A stretch of 64,000 nt of DNA from the NCBI RefSeq assembly GCF_023101685.1, contig NZ_CP082164.1, positions 4,402,001 through 4,466,000 of the forward strand. The letters run 5' to 3'. Under the pieces are notes generated by a model. The model did no database searches and was not told the DNA's origin. It saw only the letters and a program-made list of their open reading frames with translations. This document shows, one piece after another, positions 7,951-17,290 of this stretch. Both the position numbers and the translations under genes were made by a program. Origin of the DNA: Bradyrhizobium sp. 186. GTDB taxonomy: Bacteria > Pseudomonadota > Alphaproteobacteria > Rhizobiales > Xanthobacteraceae. Every line of letters begins with the position of its first letter. Position 1 is the first letter of the stretch.

Positions 7951-9033
7951 TCATCGCACGGCGTGCATCTCCAGAAACGCCTTCACGCCGGTCACATCAC
8001 CCGTGTCCGACGGCACGTAACCGGGCAGGCTCGCCACCGCTGCACGAAAATCCGCGCTGCGCATGATCTCGAGGATGCGCTGCATCGGCCCGGTGTCCAG
8101 GAACGCGCGCTTGCAGACGAAGAAATAATCCTCGGTGAGGATCCGGATGAAATCGAGGCCGAATTGCCGGGCGGCGGCCTCGACGCCAAAACTTGCATCC
8201 GCCATGCCGCTTGCGACATAGGCTGCGACCGCGGCATGCGTGAACTCGATCTGCTGCGCGCCGTTGATGCGGCTCTCGTCGATGCCGTGTGCGGCGAGCA
8301 GTTGGTCGAACAGCAGGCGCGTGCCGGAATCATGGTCGCGGTTGACGAAGCGCAGCTTGGGCGCGGTGAGATCCTCGATCGATGTGATGCCAAGTGGATT
8401 GCCGCGCGCGACCATCAGCCCCATCTCGCGCGTGACAAAGCTGATGACGCGGTCCTCGCGCGGATCGAGCCATTCGCGCGCCGTCTTGATCCCCTGCGCC
8501 CGCAGCGCGCCGTGTGGCAAATGCAGGCCGGAGAGGTCGCAGGCGCCCTGCGCCAGCGACACCAGCGAGTTCTGGTTGCTGACATAGCGCAGGTCGACGC
8601 CGATGCCGGGCTCGCGGTCGAGGAATTCGCGCAGCTTCGCCACCGCAAAGCCGTGGCTGGCATGGACGCGGATCACCGAAGGCCGCTGCTCGAGAAACGG
8701 CTTGATCTCGCTCGCAAGCTCCTGCGCGAGATTTTCGAGTTGGGGCCCGAGCCGCGCCTGCATGCGCTCGCCGGCCCACACCAGCCGCTCGCCGAACGCA
8801 GTCAGCTTGGTGCCCTTGCCGCGCTGGGTTTCGACCAGCGGCGTGCCGAAAAACGCCGACCATTGCTCGATCAGATTCCAGACGTGGCGGTAGGAGAGGT
8901 GGGCATCGCTGGCCGCGCTTGAGATTTTCCCGGTCTTCCGGATTTCATTGAGGATGCCGAGCATGACCACCGCCGTGCGCGGGCTACCTTCCCGGCGAAA
9001 CCTCCAAACAGCCTCGATCTCGATTTGAAGCAA
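7951..9033 (-). CDS. ModE-like HTH regulator with periplasmic-binding-protein-like sensor domain
   Basis: A protein of about 360 residues. The N-terminal third is a winged helix of the ModE/LysR kind (ILNEIRKTGKISSAASDAHLSYRHVWNLIEQW, GTPLVETQRGKGTKLTAFGERLV). The rest (from about 120) is a PBP-like domain of the type found in molybdate- or tungstate-sensing regulators: VIRVHASHGFAVAKLREF, NRDHDSGTRLLFDQLL, TEDYFFVCKRAFLDTGPMQRILEIM. TTG at 9033 is the likeliest start because AAGG precedes it by 7 bases; a TTG at 9039 is too close to that site. It is divergent from the aldehyde dehydrogenase gene with a palindrome between them. Confidence 0.75.
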   Translation of the reverse strand: MLQIEIEAVWRFRREGSPRTAVVMLGILNEIRKTGKISSAASDAHLSYRHVWNLIEQWSAFFGTPLVETQRGKGTKLTAFGERLVWAGERMQARLGPQLENLAQELASEIKPFLEQRPSVIRVHASHGFAVAKLREFLDREPGIGVDLRYVSNQNSLVSLAQGACDLSGLHLPHGALRAQGIKTAREWLDPREDRVISFVTREMGLMVARGNPLGITSIEDLTAPKLRFVNRDHDSGTRLLFDQLLAAHGIDESRINGAQQIEFTHAAVAAYVASGMADASFGVEAAARQFGLDFIRILTEDYFFVCKRAFLDTGPMQRILEIMRSADFRAAVASLPGYVPSDTGDVTGVKAFLEMHAVR

Positions 9034-9117
9034 GGGCAAGCCTTATGAAGTCTAGTTCATATATGGGGCGTCCATAGGCACAGCATATCATATTTACACC
9101 GGCCAACGGGCGCCTAG

Positions 9118-9131
9118 TCTGGTATACCAGA
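9118..9131. promoter_or_regulatory. 14-bp perfect palindrome, candidate operator of the aldehyde dehydrogenase gene
   Basis: TCTGGTATACCAGA reads the same on both strands and ends 12 bases before the aldehyde dehydrogenase start. The core TGGT-AT-ACCA resembles operators bound by GntR-family regulators. No GntR gene lies beside it. The divergent gene encodes a ModE-like regulator, which could instead bind here. Confidence 0.55.
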
Positions 9132-9143
9132 AGAGGAGGAGAT

Positions 9144-10631
9144 ATGATGTCCGTTGCATATGACTTTGCACACTCGCCGGCCACCGAGTTCATGTCCCGG
9201 TCGCAGCATCTGCTGATCAATGGCCGCCGCGTCCCCGCAAGCTCCGGGCGCACTTTCAAGTCCCTCAATCCTGCGACCGGGCAAGTCATCGCCACCGTCG
9301 CCGAAGGCAACGGGGCCGATGTCGACCATGCGGTCGCCGCCGCGCGGCGGGCGTTCGAAGGCCCGTGGCGGACGATGCGGGCCTCCGGGCGCGGTCAGAT
9401 CCTGCTGCGCTGGGCGGAGCTGCTCAAGCTGCACGGCGACGAGATCGCCGAGATCGAGTCGATGGATGCGGGCAAGCCGATCTCTGCAACGCTGCGCCAG
9501 GATTTTCCGGCGGCCGTCGACACGCTGATCTATTACGCCGGCTGGGCCGACAAGATCAGCGGCGACGTCGTGCCCGTGCGTGACGATGCCCTGACCTACA
9601 CCGTGCGCGAGCCGGTCGGCGTGGTCGCGGCCATCGTGCCCTGGAATTTCCCGCTGATGATCGGCATGTGGAAGCTCGCGCCGGCGCTGGCCTGCGGCTG
9701 CACCGTTGTGATGAAGCCGGCCGAGCTGACCTCGCTGTCGGCGCTACGCATCGCCGAGCTGGCACTTGAAGCCGGCCTGCCGCCCGGCGTCTTCAACGTC
9801 GTCACGGGACCCGGCCACGTTGTCGGCGACGCGCTGGTCAATCATCCCGATGTCGACAAGGTCACCTTCACCGGCTCGCCGGGTGTGGGGCGCGGAATCA
9901 TGAAGGGCGCAGCTGGCAATTTCAAGCGCGTCTCGCTCGAGCTCGGCGGCAAGTCGGCCAATGTCATTTTCGATGATGCCGATCTTGAAGCCGCCTCGAA
10001 GGCGGCTGCATCCGGCATCTTCTTCAATGCGGGCCAGGTGTGCTCGGCCGGCTCCCGCGTGCTGGTGCAGGAGAAAGCCTATGACGAAGTCGTCGAGCGA
10101 CTGGCGGCGCGCGCAAAATCGCTCAGGATCGGCGATCCGCTCGATCGCAAGACGGCGCTCGGGCCGGTGATCTCAGAGAAGCAGATGAAGTCGATCCTCG
10201 ATTATGTTGACATCGGGCAGAAGGAAGGCGCGACCCTCGTCACCGGCGGTGAGAAGGTCGGCGAGCGCGGCTACTTCATCAGCCCTGCGGTGTTCGCGAA
10301 TGTCGCGCACGAGATGCGGATCTCGCAGGAGGAGATTTTTGGCCCCGTCGTCAGCGTGATCAAGTTCAGGGACGAGGCCGATGCGCTCAGGATCGCCAAC
10401 GGCACGGCTTACAGCCTTGCCGCCGGCGTCTGGAGCCGCGACATGGGCAAGCTCCAGCGCTTCGCCAAGCGGGCGCGTGCAGGCACCGTCTGGATGAACA
10501 CCTATGGCTATACCGACGTGCGGCTGCCTTGGGGCGGCGAACGCGACTCCGGCCTGGGCCGCGAGCACGGCACCGCCGCGATCGACAATTTCACCGAGCC
10601 CAAGGCAGTCTGGATGAACTTGGCCGTCTGA
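9144..10631 (+). CDS. NAD(P)-dependent aldehyde dehydrogenase
   Basis: A protein of 495 residues, the normal length for the family. Diagnostic motifs are VPWNFPLMIGMWKLAPALACG, the cofactor loop FTGSPGVGRGIM, the general-base region LELGGKSANVIF, the catalytic cysteine in FFNAGQVCSAGSR, and EEIFGPVVSV. It oxidises an aldehyde to the acid; the substrate cannot be read from sequence. It has a strong ribosome binding site (AGAGGAGGAG) before the ATG at 9144, with a second ATG at 9147. It is a single-gene transcript, divergent from the ModE-like regulator. The weak hairpin at 10662-10682 may end it. Confidence 0.92.
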   Translation: MMSVAYDFAHSPATEFMSRSQHLLINGRRVPASSGRTFKSLNPATGQVIATVAEGNGADVDHAVAAARRAFEGPWRTMRASGRGQILLRWAELLKLHGDEIAEIESMDAGKPISATLRQDFPAAVDTLIYYAGWADKISGDVVPVRDDALTYTVREPVGVVAAIVPWNFPLMIGMWKLAPALACGCTVVMKPAELTSLSALRIAELALEAGLPPGVFNVVTGPGHVVGDALVNHPDVDKVTFTGSPGVGRGIMKGAAGNFKRVSLELGGKSANVIFDDADLEAASKAAASGIFFNAGQVCSAGSRVLVQEKAYDEVVERLAARAKSLRIGDPLDRKTALGPVISEKQMKSILDYVDIGQKEGATLVTGGEKVGERGYFISPAVFANVAHEMRISQEEIFGPVVSVIKFRDEADALRIANGTAYSLAAGVWSRDMGKLQRFAKRARAGTVWMNTYGYTDVRLPWGGERDSGLGREHGTAAIDNFTEPKAVWMNLAV

Positions 10632-10661
10632 TACCTCCCGAGCCGGCCAGCCCTGGAGCCT

Positions 10662-10682
10662 GCCTGATCCGTCCGGTCAGGC
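10662..10682 (+). terminator. hairpin after the aldehyde dehydrogenase gene
   Basis: Arms GCCTGA (10662-10667) and TCAGGC (10677-10682) with a short CCG/CGG extension inside. A T-containing stretch follows (GGGTTCCATTTT). The T run is weak, so termination is plausible but not certain. Confidence 0.4.
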
Positions 10683-10819
10683 GGGTTCCATTTTCACAAT
10701 CAATAAAATTGTCTGCAATCCGCTCAGCGGCGGCAAACCCTGCGGACAAGAACCGCGCCGCCTTAAACCCGAGCTTTGGAACCGACATGCATCCTTCCCG
10801 GAAAGGGTAGGGCATCAGC

Positions 10820-11083
10820 ATGTCGGTTCTCAGAGAGATCGTCGTTGCGGTGGCAGGGGTGTATGCGCTTCTGTTCGCCTGCGACGCATTGTTCGGCTTC
10901 GGCGAAGCGCGTTTCGACGACGCTTATTACAGCAGCGCCTTCTATGCGCCGCGGCCAAGGGAATTTCGCTTCGCAGGCGACACGCCGCCGGCGGTCCGCG
11001 TCAGCGACGCCTTCGCGCAATTCGCGCCGGGTGAAGCCAAGCCGAACAGGCGTTACTCGTCGCTGACGACGATCATCCGCTAA
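10820..11083 (+). CDS. small hypothetical exported or membrane-anchored protein
   Basis: A protein of 87 residues with a hydrophobic N terminus (IVVAVAGVYALLFACDALFGFG) that could be an uncleaved anchor or signal peptide. A short polar tail rich in Tyr, Phe and Arg follows (YYSSAFYAPRPREFRFAGD). AAAGGGTAGGG lies upstream of the ATG. The stop codon is inside the left arm of the inverted repeat at 11080-11122. Function is unknown. Confidence 0.6.
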   Translation: MSVLREIVVAVAGVYALLFACDALFGFGEARFDDAYYSSAFYAPRPREFRFAGDTPPAVRVSDAFAQFAPGEAKPNRRYSSLTTIIR

Positions 11084-11178
11084 AGCGCGATGCGATTGGG
11101 ATGAATCGTCATCGCGCTTTAGGTTGTTTGAGCATGATCTTTTCGGAAAACCGCTGCGCACTTTTCCGGATCATGCTT
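11080..11178. repeat. two adjacent intergenic inverted repeats
   Basis: The first repeat pairs CTAAAGCGCGATG (11080-11092) with CATCGCGCTTTAG (11110-11122), and its loop has a further CGATT/AATCG pairing. The second pairs AGCATGATC-TTTT-CGGAAAA (from 11131) with TTTTCCGGATCATGCT (11162-11177), with a TTTT bulge in the left arm. Repeats of this wording are scattered through Bradyrhizobium-type genomes. They lie between convergent genes and may act as a two-way terminator. Confidence 0.75.
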
Positions 11179-11186
11179 TAGCGCCT

Positions 11187-12083
11187 TCACTCCCCCTGGA
11201 TCCATTCCGCCACGCCGCGCCAGAGCGTGTCGCGGTGCTCGGGGCGAAAGAACCCGAAATGGCCGATCGCCTTGGCGCCGATTTCGGATGGCTTGACCGT
11301 CAGCACCTCCGGCTTGGTCGCGACGAATCCGCTCGTGAGCAGCTCGACAGCGGGCCGCGTCGCCCAGGGATCGTCGGAGAAACACAGCGCGCGCAGCTCG
11401 CCCTTGTACTTCGCGAAGTTCTCCAGCGCCGGCAATTTTGAATCGAAGAGATAGCGCGGGCTGGAGACCCATTCGGCCCATTGCAGGAAGACGCCCTTGG
11501 GCAGGTCCTCGCCGATGCCGGCCCAGCCCGGCGCGTAGCCGAGCGTGTGGACCAGCGGCACGCCGACGAAATTCATGAAGGCATAGACGCGGTATTTCTC
11601 CGGCGATGTCATCAGCCGCCAGGTCGCGGCCTGCGAGGCCAGGAGTATGGCGCGCGATATTTCAGTGTTGTTCGCGAGCAGCCCCAGCGCCTGGCCGCCG
11701 AAGGAATGGCCGACATAGGCAAACGGCAGCGTGTTGTAGCGCTCACGCATCCAGCGCACCGCCGCGGCGACGTCGAGCGCAGCCCAGTCCGACATCGAGG
11801 CCTTGAAGCCGACCAGCGACTTCGGCTGGTTGTATCCGACCATCGCGGGGTGCCGGGAGTCGCCGATGCCGCGATAGTCGTAGGTCAGGACCGCGCAGCC
11901 GCGATGGGCGAGGTAGGAGGCAAAGCCGCGATAGATTTTGCGCGGGACGGCGGTCGCCGAATTGATCAGGACGGCATGGCGCTTGGTGCCGCGCGGCAGA
12001 AACAGGGTGCCGGTCAGCGCATAGCCGTCGCCTGCCGGGAAGCTGATCTCGTCGATGAAAACGTCGTCGCTTGCGGCGTCCAT
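11187..12083 (-). CDS. alpha/beta hydrolase
   Basis: A protein of 298 residues from the ATG at 12083 (MDAASDDVFIDEISFPAGDGYALTGTLFLP). The fold is that of a serine hydrolase of the COG4757 / BAAT-like type: YDYRGIGDSR after strand 4, the nucleophile elbow YVGHSFGGQALG, and a late His in AIGHFGFFRPEH. The acid residue is probably in the CFSDDPWA region. The in-frame extension to 12221 lacks family-like sequence. It is divergent from the DAHP synthase gene. Confidence 0.8.
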   Translation of the reverse strand: MDAASDDVFIDEISFPAGDGYALTGTLFLPRGTKRHAVLINSATAVPRKIYRGFASYLAHRGCAVLTYDYRGIGDSRHPAMVGYNQPKSLVGFKASMSDWAALDVAAAVRWMRERYNTLPFAYVGHSFGGQALGLLANNTEISRAILLASQAATWRLMTSPEKYRVYAFMNFVGVPLVHTLGYAPGWAGIGEDLPKGVFLQWAEWVSSPRYLFDSKLPALENFAKYKGELRALCFSDDPWATRPAVELLTSGFVATKPEVLTVKPSEIGAKAIGHFGFFRPEHRDTLWRGVAEWIQGE

Positions 12084-12264
12084 GGGCAGCCGATGTCCTT
12101 GCCGAGTTTCCTCTGGCTTCCAGCAGATGCGAATTCGGCTTTCCCCGCAAGGGTTTGCAGTGCGAAATGGATTTACAACTGGCGGCCGGTGGCCAGCCTG
12201 TGTATAAGGCGGCCCTCGCAACCCACAGATCAGGTTGCACTTTTTGCTTCACGGAGAGATTGCG

Positions 12265-13653
12265 ATGTCCGAGCGGTGGACGCCCGAGTCCTGGCGCAGC
12301 AAGCCGGTGCTACAGGTGCCCGACTATCCCGACGCCAAGGCGCTGGCCGATGTCGAGGCGCAGCTTGCGACCTTTCCGCCGCTGGTGTTCGCGGGCGAGG
12401 CGCGCAACCTGAAGAGGGCGCTGGCGCGCGTTGCGGCCGGCGAAGCCTTCCTGCTCCAGGGCGGCGACTGCGCCGAGAGCTTTGCCGAGCACGGCGCCAA
12501 CAACATCCGCGACTTTTTCCGTGTGCTGCTCCAGATGGCGGTGGTGCTGACCTATGCCGGCGCAGTGCCCGTCGTGAAGGTCGGCCGCATCGCTGGCCAG
12601 TTCGCCAAGCCGCGCTCCTCGCCGACCGAGAAGCTCGACGGCGTCGAGCTGCCGAGCTATCGCGGCGACATCGTCAACGACATCGCCTTCACGAAGGAAG
12701 CGCGCGTGCCGGATCCGCAGCGCCAGCTGATGGCGTATCGGCAGTCGGCGGCGACGCTGAATTTGTTGCGCGCCTTCGCCACCGGCGGCTTCGCCAATCT
12801 CGGCAGCGTGCATCAGTGGATGCTCGGCTTCCTGAAGGATAGCCCGCAATCCCGCCGCTACAAGGAGCTCGCCGACCGCATCTCGGACGCGCTGAACTTC
12901 ATGCAGGCCTGCGGCCTCAACCTGGAGAGCCATCCCGAGCTGCGCGCCACTGATTTCTACACCAGCCACGAGGCGCTGCTGCTCGGCTACGAGCAGGCCA
13001 TGACCCGGGTCGATTCCACCACCGGCGACTGGTACGCGACATCAGGCCACATGATCTGGATCGGCGACCGCACTCGTCAGCTCGATCACGGCCATATCGA
13101 GTATTTCCGCGGCATCAAGAACCCGATCGGGCTGAAGTGCGGTCCGTCGCTGAAGGCCGACGAGCTGTTGAAGCTGATCGACGTGCTCAATCCCGACAAC
13201 GAGCCCGGCCGGCTGACGCTAATCGGCCGCTTCGGGTCCGACAAGGTCGGCGAGCACCTGCCGAACCTGATCCGCGCCGTGAAGCGCGAGGGCAGGATGG
13301 TGGTCTGGTCCTGCGACCCCATGCACGGCAACACCATCACCTCCACGTCAGGCTACAAGACGCGGCCGTTCGACCGCATCCTGTCGGAGGTGAAGTCGTT
13401 CTTCGCGATCCACGCGGCCGAAGGCACTCATGCCGGCGGCGTGCATCTGGAGATGACCGGCCAGAACGTCACCGAGTGCCTCGGCGGCGCCCGCGCCATC
13501 ACGGATGAGGATCTCAACGACCGCTACCACACGGTCTGCGATCCCCGCCTCAACGCCGAGCAATCGATCGACATGGCTTTCCTGGTCGCGGAGCTGCTGA
13601 AGCAGGAACGCGCCGGCAAGGTCAGGCCGATGCCGGCCGTTGCGGGGCTCTAA
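12265..13653 (+). CDS. aroG: class II 3-deoxy-7-phosphoheptulonate (DAHP) synthase
   Basis: A protein of 462 residues, the length expected for the plant-type (class II) enzyme. It condenses phosphoenolpyruvate with erythrose 4-phosphate, the first step of the shikimate pathway. It matches the family throughout: [82 protein letters not shown] and [17 protein letters not shown]. The start is ATG at 12265, with GGAGAG upstream. The diacylglycerol kinase gene begins at or just after its stop. Confidence 0.93.
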   Translation: MSERWTPESWRSKPVLQVPDYPDAKALADVEAQLATFPPLVFAGEARNLKRALARVAAGEAFLLQGGDCAESFAEHGANNIRDFFRVLLQMAVVLTYAGAVPVVKVGRIAGQFAKPRSSPTEKLDGVELPSYRGDIVNDIAFTKEARVPDPQRQLMAYRQSAATLNLLRAFATGGFANLGSVHQWMLGFLKDSPQSRRYKELADRISDALNFMQACGLNLESHPELRATDFYTSHEALLLGYEQAMTRVDSTTGDWYATSGHMIWIGDRTRQLDHGHIEYFRGIKNPIGLKCGPSLKADELLKLIDVLNPDNEPGRLTLIGRFGSDKVGEHLPNLIRAVKREGRMVVWSCDPMHGNTITSTSGYKTRPFDRILSEVKSFFAIHAAEGTHAGGVHLEMTGQNVTECLGGARAITDEDLNDRYHTVCDPRLNAEQSIDMAFLVAELLKQERAGKVRPMPAVAGL

Positions 13654-14011
13654 GACCTTGCTGCGGATATGGAAGGCCACGATCAATTCCCGCAACGGTC
13701 TGGCCTTTGCGTTCCGCTCGGAGCAGGCCGTCCGCGAGGAGATCGTTGCGCTCCTGCTGTCGCTGCCGATCGCGTGGTTCATCAGTTCGACCGCGATACG
13801 CGCCGTCGAACTGGTGTGTGCGGTCGCTTTCGTGCTGGTGGTCGAGCTGCTCAACACCGCGATCGAGAAGCTCGCCGACCGCCTGACCATGGATCACGAC
13901 AAGCAGATCGGCCGGGTCAAGGACATGGGCTCGGCCGCCGTCGGCGTCGCGCTGCTGATGGCCGGCGCGTTCTGGATCTTCGCCATCGTCGAGCGGTTGG
14001 GCTTCGTGTAG
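13640..14011 (+). CDS. dgkA: diacylglycerol kinase
   Basis: A protein of 123 residues with three membrane helices, the size of the bacterial DgkA family. Key stretches are [12 protein letters not shown] (conserved Glu and Arg), [17 protein letters not shown] (the family signature with catalytic Glu and Asn), and [12 protein letters not shown]. It phosphorylates membrane diacylglycerol, recycling it into phospholipid synthesis. There is no ATG: either TTG at 13640, overlapping the aroG stop, or TTG at 13658 is used. The longer form matches the usual family length. Confidence 0.85.
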   Translation: MRGSKTLLRIWKATINSRNGLAFAFRSEQAVREEIVALLLSLPIAWFISSTAIRAVELVCAVAFVLVVELLNTAIEKLADRLTMDHDKQIGRVKDMGSAAVGVALLMAGAFWIFAIVERLGFV

Positions 14012-14035
14012 CCACAGGATCGGAAAAAGGCGGCC

Positions 14036-15793
14036 ATGACCGAACGTCTCGACGAATTCGCGGTCACGCTCGCGCAGCTCGATCCGACCATGGGCGACAT
14101 CGACGGCAATGCCGCGAAAGCGCGCGCCGCGCGCGCGCAGGCCGCTTCCGACGGCGCCGATCTCGTGCTGTTTCCGGAATTATTCATCGCCGGCTATCCG
14201 CCGGAAGACCTCGTGCAGAAGCCGGCTTTCCAGGCCGCTTGCCGCGCCGCGATCGAAGCGCTGGCGCGCGAGACCGCCGATGGCGGCCCGGCGATGCTGG
14301 TCGGCACGCCCTGGGTCGAGGATAACAGGCTCTACAATGCCTGCGCACTGCTCGATGGCGGCCTCATCGCCGCGCTGCGCTTCAAATGCAATTTGCCGAA
14401 CTACGGCGTGTTCGACGAGAAGCGGCTGTTTGCGCGCGGACCTGCGTCAGGTCCCGTGACCGTGCGCGGCGTGCGGATCGGCGTGCCGATCTGCGAGGAT
14501 ATCTGGCTGGAGGAGTCCGAGGACTACGAGAACGTGGTGGAGACTCTCGCGGAGACCGGCGCCGAGATCATCCTGGTGCCGAACGGCTCGCCCTACGCCC
14601 GCGACAAGAACGATGTGCGCCTGTCGGTCGCGGTGGCGCGGGTGACTGAGAGCGGTCTCCCGCTGGTCTATCTCAACCAGATCTGCGGCCAGGACGAGCT
14701 GGTGTTCGACGGCGCCTCCTTCGCGCTCAATGGCGACTTGTCGCTTGCAGCTCAACTGCCGGCGTTCGAGGAGAGCATCACCACGCTGCGATTCACCAAA
14801 AATGGCGACGATTGGCGCTGCACGGGCCCGATCGCCGAACAGCCCGAGGGCGACCACGCCGATTACGCAGCTTGCGTGCTCGGCCTGCGCGATTATGTCA
14901 CCAAGAACGGCTTTCCCGGCGTGCTGCTCGGTATCTCCGGCGGCATCGATTCTGCGCTGTGCGCGGCGATCGCCGTCGATGCGCTGGGCGCCGATCAGGT
15001 GCACGGCGTGATGCTGCCTTATCGCTACACCGCGCCGAGCTCGATTGCGGACGCCGGCGAACTCGCCGGGCACTTGGGGATCCGCTACGAGGTCCTGCCG
15101 ATCGCGGAGGCGGTGAACGGGTTCGAGACCATCCTCTCGGGCATCTTCAAGAATCTTCCGGCTGATATCACCGAGGAAAATCTTCAGGCCCGCACCCGCG
15201 GCACGCTGCTGATGGCGATCTCCAACAAGACCGGGCTGATGGTGGTGACCACCGGTAACAAGTCGGAAATGTCGGTTGGCTACGCCACGCTCTATGGCGA
15301 CATGAACGGCGGCTTCAATCCGATCAAGGACATCTACAAGACGCAGGTGTTCCGGCTGGCGGCACTGCGCAATGCCTGGAAGCCCGACGGCGCGCTCGGG
15401 CCTGCGGGCGAGGTCATCCCGCCCGACATCATCACGCGTCCGCCGACGGCGGAGCTGCGCGAGAACCAGACCGACCAGGATTCGCTGCCGCCTTACGACG
15501 TGCTCGATGCCATCCTCGTGCGTCTGATCGAGCGCGAGGAGCCGCTCGACCAGATCATCGCCGCCGGCTTCGACCGTGAGACGGTGGTGCACATCGACCA
15601 TCTGCTCAACGTCGCCGAATACAAGCGCCGCCAGGCCGCGCCGGGCGTGAAGGTGACGCGCAGGAATTTCGGCCGCGACCGCCGCTATCCCATCACCAAC
15701 CGTTTTCGCGACAAAGGCGAGCCACTGCCCGCGCCGGACGAGACACTGGTCTCGCGCGCCAACGGCGCCTCGATCGACGCGTTCGAGGGGTAA
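14036..15793 (+). CDS. nadE: glutamine-dependent NAD+ synthetase
   Basis: A protein of 585 residues with two domains. Residues about 1-270 are a nitrilase-type glutamine amidase (LFPELFIAGYPPEDL with the catalytic Glu near 48, a Lys in the FKCNLPNYGVFDEKR stretch, and the nucleophile in GVPICEDIW near 152). Residues about 285-585 are the NAD synthetase proper, with the P-loop-like LGISGGIDSALCAAIA near 300. It amidates deamido-NAD with glutamine nitrogen. The ribosome binding site is AAGGCGG. It follows dgkA by 24 bases. Confidence 0.95.
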   Translation: MTERLDEFAVTLAQLDPTMGDIDGNAAKARAARAQAASDGADLVLFPELFIAGYPPEDLVQKPAFQAACRAAIEALARETADGGPAMLVGTPWVEDNRLYNACALLDGGLIAALRFKCNLPNYGVFDEKRLFARGPASGPVTVRGVRIGVPICEDIWLEESEDYENVVETLAETGAEIILVPNGSPYARDKNDVRLSVAVARVTESGLPLVYLNQICGQDELVFDGASFALNGDLSLAAQLPAFEESITTLRFTKNGDDWRCTGPIAEQPEGDHADYAACVLGLRDYVTKNGFPGVLLGISGGIDSALCAAIAVDALGADQVHGVMLPYRYTAPSSIADAGELAGHLGIRYEVLPIAEAVNGFETILSGIFKNLPADITEENLQARTRGTLLMAISNKTGLMVVTTGNKSEMSVGYATLYGDMNGGFNPIKDIYKTQVFRLAALRNAWKPDGALGPAGEVIPPDIITRPPTAELRENQTDQDSLPPYDVLDAILVRLIEREEPLDQIIAAGFDRETVVHIDHLLNVAEYKRRQAAPGVKVTRRNFGRDRRYPITNRFRDKGEPLPAPDETLVSRANGASIDAFEG

Positions 15794-15853
15794 AGGTTAC
15801 TGAGTTCACAGAAACTGGTGTGGCGAGGCAGGCGGTCTCGCCACCCACTCCAC

Positions 15854-15958
15854 TGTCATCATCCGCGAAGGCGGATGATCCAGTACTCCGCGGCGAGCGT
15901 TGTGAAAACCAATCCGCGCCGCGGAGTACTGGATGCCCCGTCTTCGCGGGGCATGACA
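15854..15958. repeat. intergenic palindromic repeat, family A copy 1
   Basis: An outer TGTCAT (15854-15859) pairs with ATGACA (15953-15958). An inner ATCCAGTACTCCGCGGCG (15878-15895) pairs exactly with its complement at 15917-15934. Small hairpins (CATCCGCGAAGGCGGATG, CCCCGTCTTCGCGGGG) decorate both sides. A second copy is at 44885-44987. It lies between the convergent nadE and DUF2865 genes. Confidence 0.8.
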
Positions 15959-15970
15959 GCAAAAGGCAGC

Positions 15971-17161
15971 TTACTTCTGCTGCTGCGGCAGGAAGCTCGG
16001 CCCGACCGAGCGGATCGGCTTGTTCTCGGAGGACGTCGTCGCCGTGCCGGTGTCCGCAGGCGGCGTTGCAGCCGGTGCGGTGGCGGTCGTCGGCGCCGGG
16101 GCAGTGCCCTTCTTCGCAGTGGTCGCGGGCGTGCCCTTGGTGAGCTGACGCTGCTGCATCTTCTTGGCGCTCTCCTCGGTGACGATGATGTCACCCTGCT
16201 GCTCGGCGGCGGCCTTGTCGTCGACCGATTTCAGCGCGTCGGCCCAGCTCTGGCCTGCGGCCTTGCAGGAGCAGGACGGATTGAACTCGCTGCGGAATTT
16301 AAACGCGTTTGGCAAAGCCGAATAGGGCTGCCCGCTGACGGAGACCGCGGAGTTCATGTCCTCGCCGGGATTGCGATAGGTGTAGAGCGAGGCTTCGGCC
16401 GCCGGACATAGCGCCTTGCAGCTCTTCTCGTCGTCGGGGAAGCGCGCCGGCACCGTCGCAAACGAGACCGGGAAGTAGGCGCCGTCGCAGGTGCGCACGC
16501 ACACTGTGCGGTAGGTGCCGGATTGCGGACCGAGGTCGGAGGGCGGTACTCCCTGCGGATTGGCGTTGTTGCCGCCGCCGAACAGATTGCTCAGGAAGTT
16601 GCCGCCCTGCGACTGCGCGGCGTTGGCATATTGCGGGCCGCAATTGTTCTGCGCGAGCGCCATCAGCACCGAGCGGCGCTGGCTGTCGCGCTCCGGGCTG
16701 AAGCCGCCGGGGCCGCCGCCGCGCAAGCGCTCGAGATTGCCGGTGATCTGATCCAGATTGGCGCGCATCTGCTGGATCTGGGTGTTGACTGGGCCGCATT
16801 GCGCCGACTGGCCGTTGAACAGCGAGAAGAAGCCGGAGGAATCGCAGCCCATGCGCTTGGCCTGCATGGTGACGCGGTCGAGCTCGGCCTGCTGGCGCGT
16901 GGCCGATTCCTGGTAGCGGCGGATCTGGTCGTCGCGCGCGGGATCGCCGCTCGCCCCGCGATCGAGTCCGGCGAGCTGTCCTTCCAGCCGCGCGCACATC
17001 GGGTTCGGTCCAAGCCCGCCTTGGGCCGGCGGTGGCGGCGGACCGGGCGGGCCGGCCTGCGCGAAAGCGCCGGTGGCGAGCACGGCTGCGCTCAAGAGCA
17101 CGGTGCAGGCAAGGAGGAAGCGAGGACGGGAGAGAGACAAAAATTCAGGCATATCCGCCAT
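15971..17161 (-). CDS. DUF2865 domain secreted protein
   Basis: A protein of about 396 residues from the ATG at 17161 (another ATG is at 17152). It has a signal peptide (RFLLACTVLLSAAVLATGAFAQA), then a Pro-rich linker and a coiled-coil-like region rich in Gln and Arg. A cysteine-rich core follows, with GTYRTVCVRTCDGAYFPVSFATVP, SCKALCPAAEASLYTYRNPG and FNPSCSCKAAGQSWADAL, which is the DUF2865 signature. The C terminus is a low-complexity Ala/Thr/Pro tail. It is likely periplasmic and disulfide-bonded. Function is unknown. Confidence 0.8.
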   Translation of the reverse strand: MADMPEFLSLSRPRFLLACTVLLSAAVLATGAFAQAGPPGPPPPPAQGGLGPNPMCARLEGQLAGLDRGASGDPARDDQIRRYQESATRQQAELDRVTMQAKRMGCDSSGFFSLFNGQSAQCGPVNTQIQQMRANLDQITGNLERLRGGGPGGFSPERDSQRRSVLMALAQNNCGPQYANAAQSQGGNFLSNLFGGGNNANPQGVPPSDLGPQSGTYRTVCVRTCDGAYFPVSFATVPARFPDDEKSCKALCPAAEASLYTYRNPGEDMNSAVSVSGQPYSALPNAFKFRSEFNPSCSCKAAGQSWADALKSVDDKAAAEQQGDIIVTEESAKKMQQRQLTKGTPATTAKKGTAPAPTTATAPAATPPADTGTATTSSENKPIRSVGPSFLPQQQK

Positions 17162-17290
17162 TCTAGCGAGGTCGCGGCCCAGCATGACTTGGGGGGCCGA
17201 AGCGCGCCCTCCAATAGCCGCTTCCTGCGGCATCGTCACGTCGTTTTGGGGCCAAAGACTGGGTCTAAGATCCGCCAGTTCCGAGGGAAT

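Noticed and set aside
9118..9131. Possible membership of this palindrome in the catabolic-island operator family, since both contain GTATAC
   Set aside because: Its flanks (TCTG/CAGA) differ from TAC(A/G)AATGA at most positions, and the gene is 38 kb away.
11481..12842. A 453-codon plus-strand frame spanning the hydrolase and DAHP synthase genes
   Set aside because: It crosses two real genes in the wrong frame or strand and has no family features.
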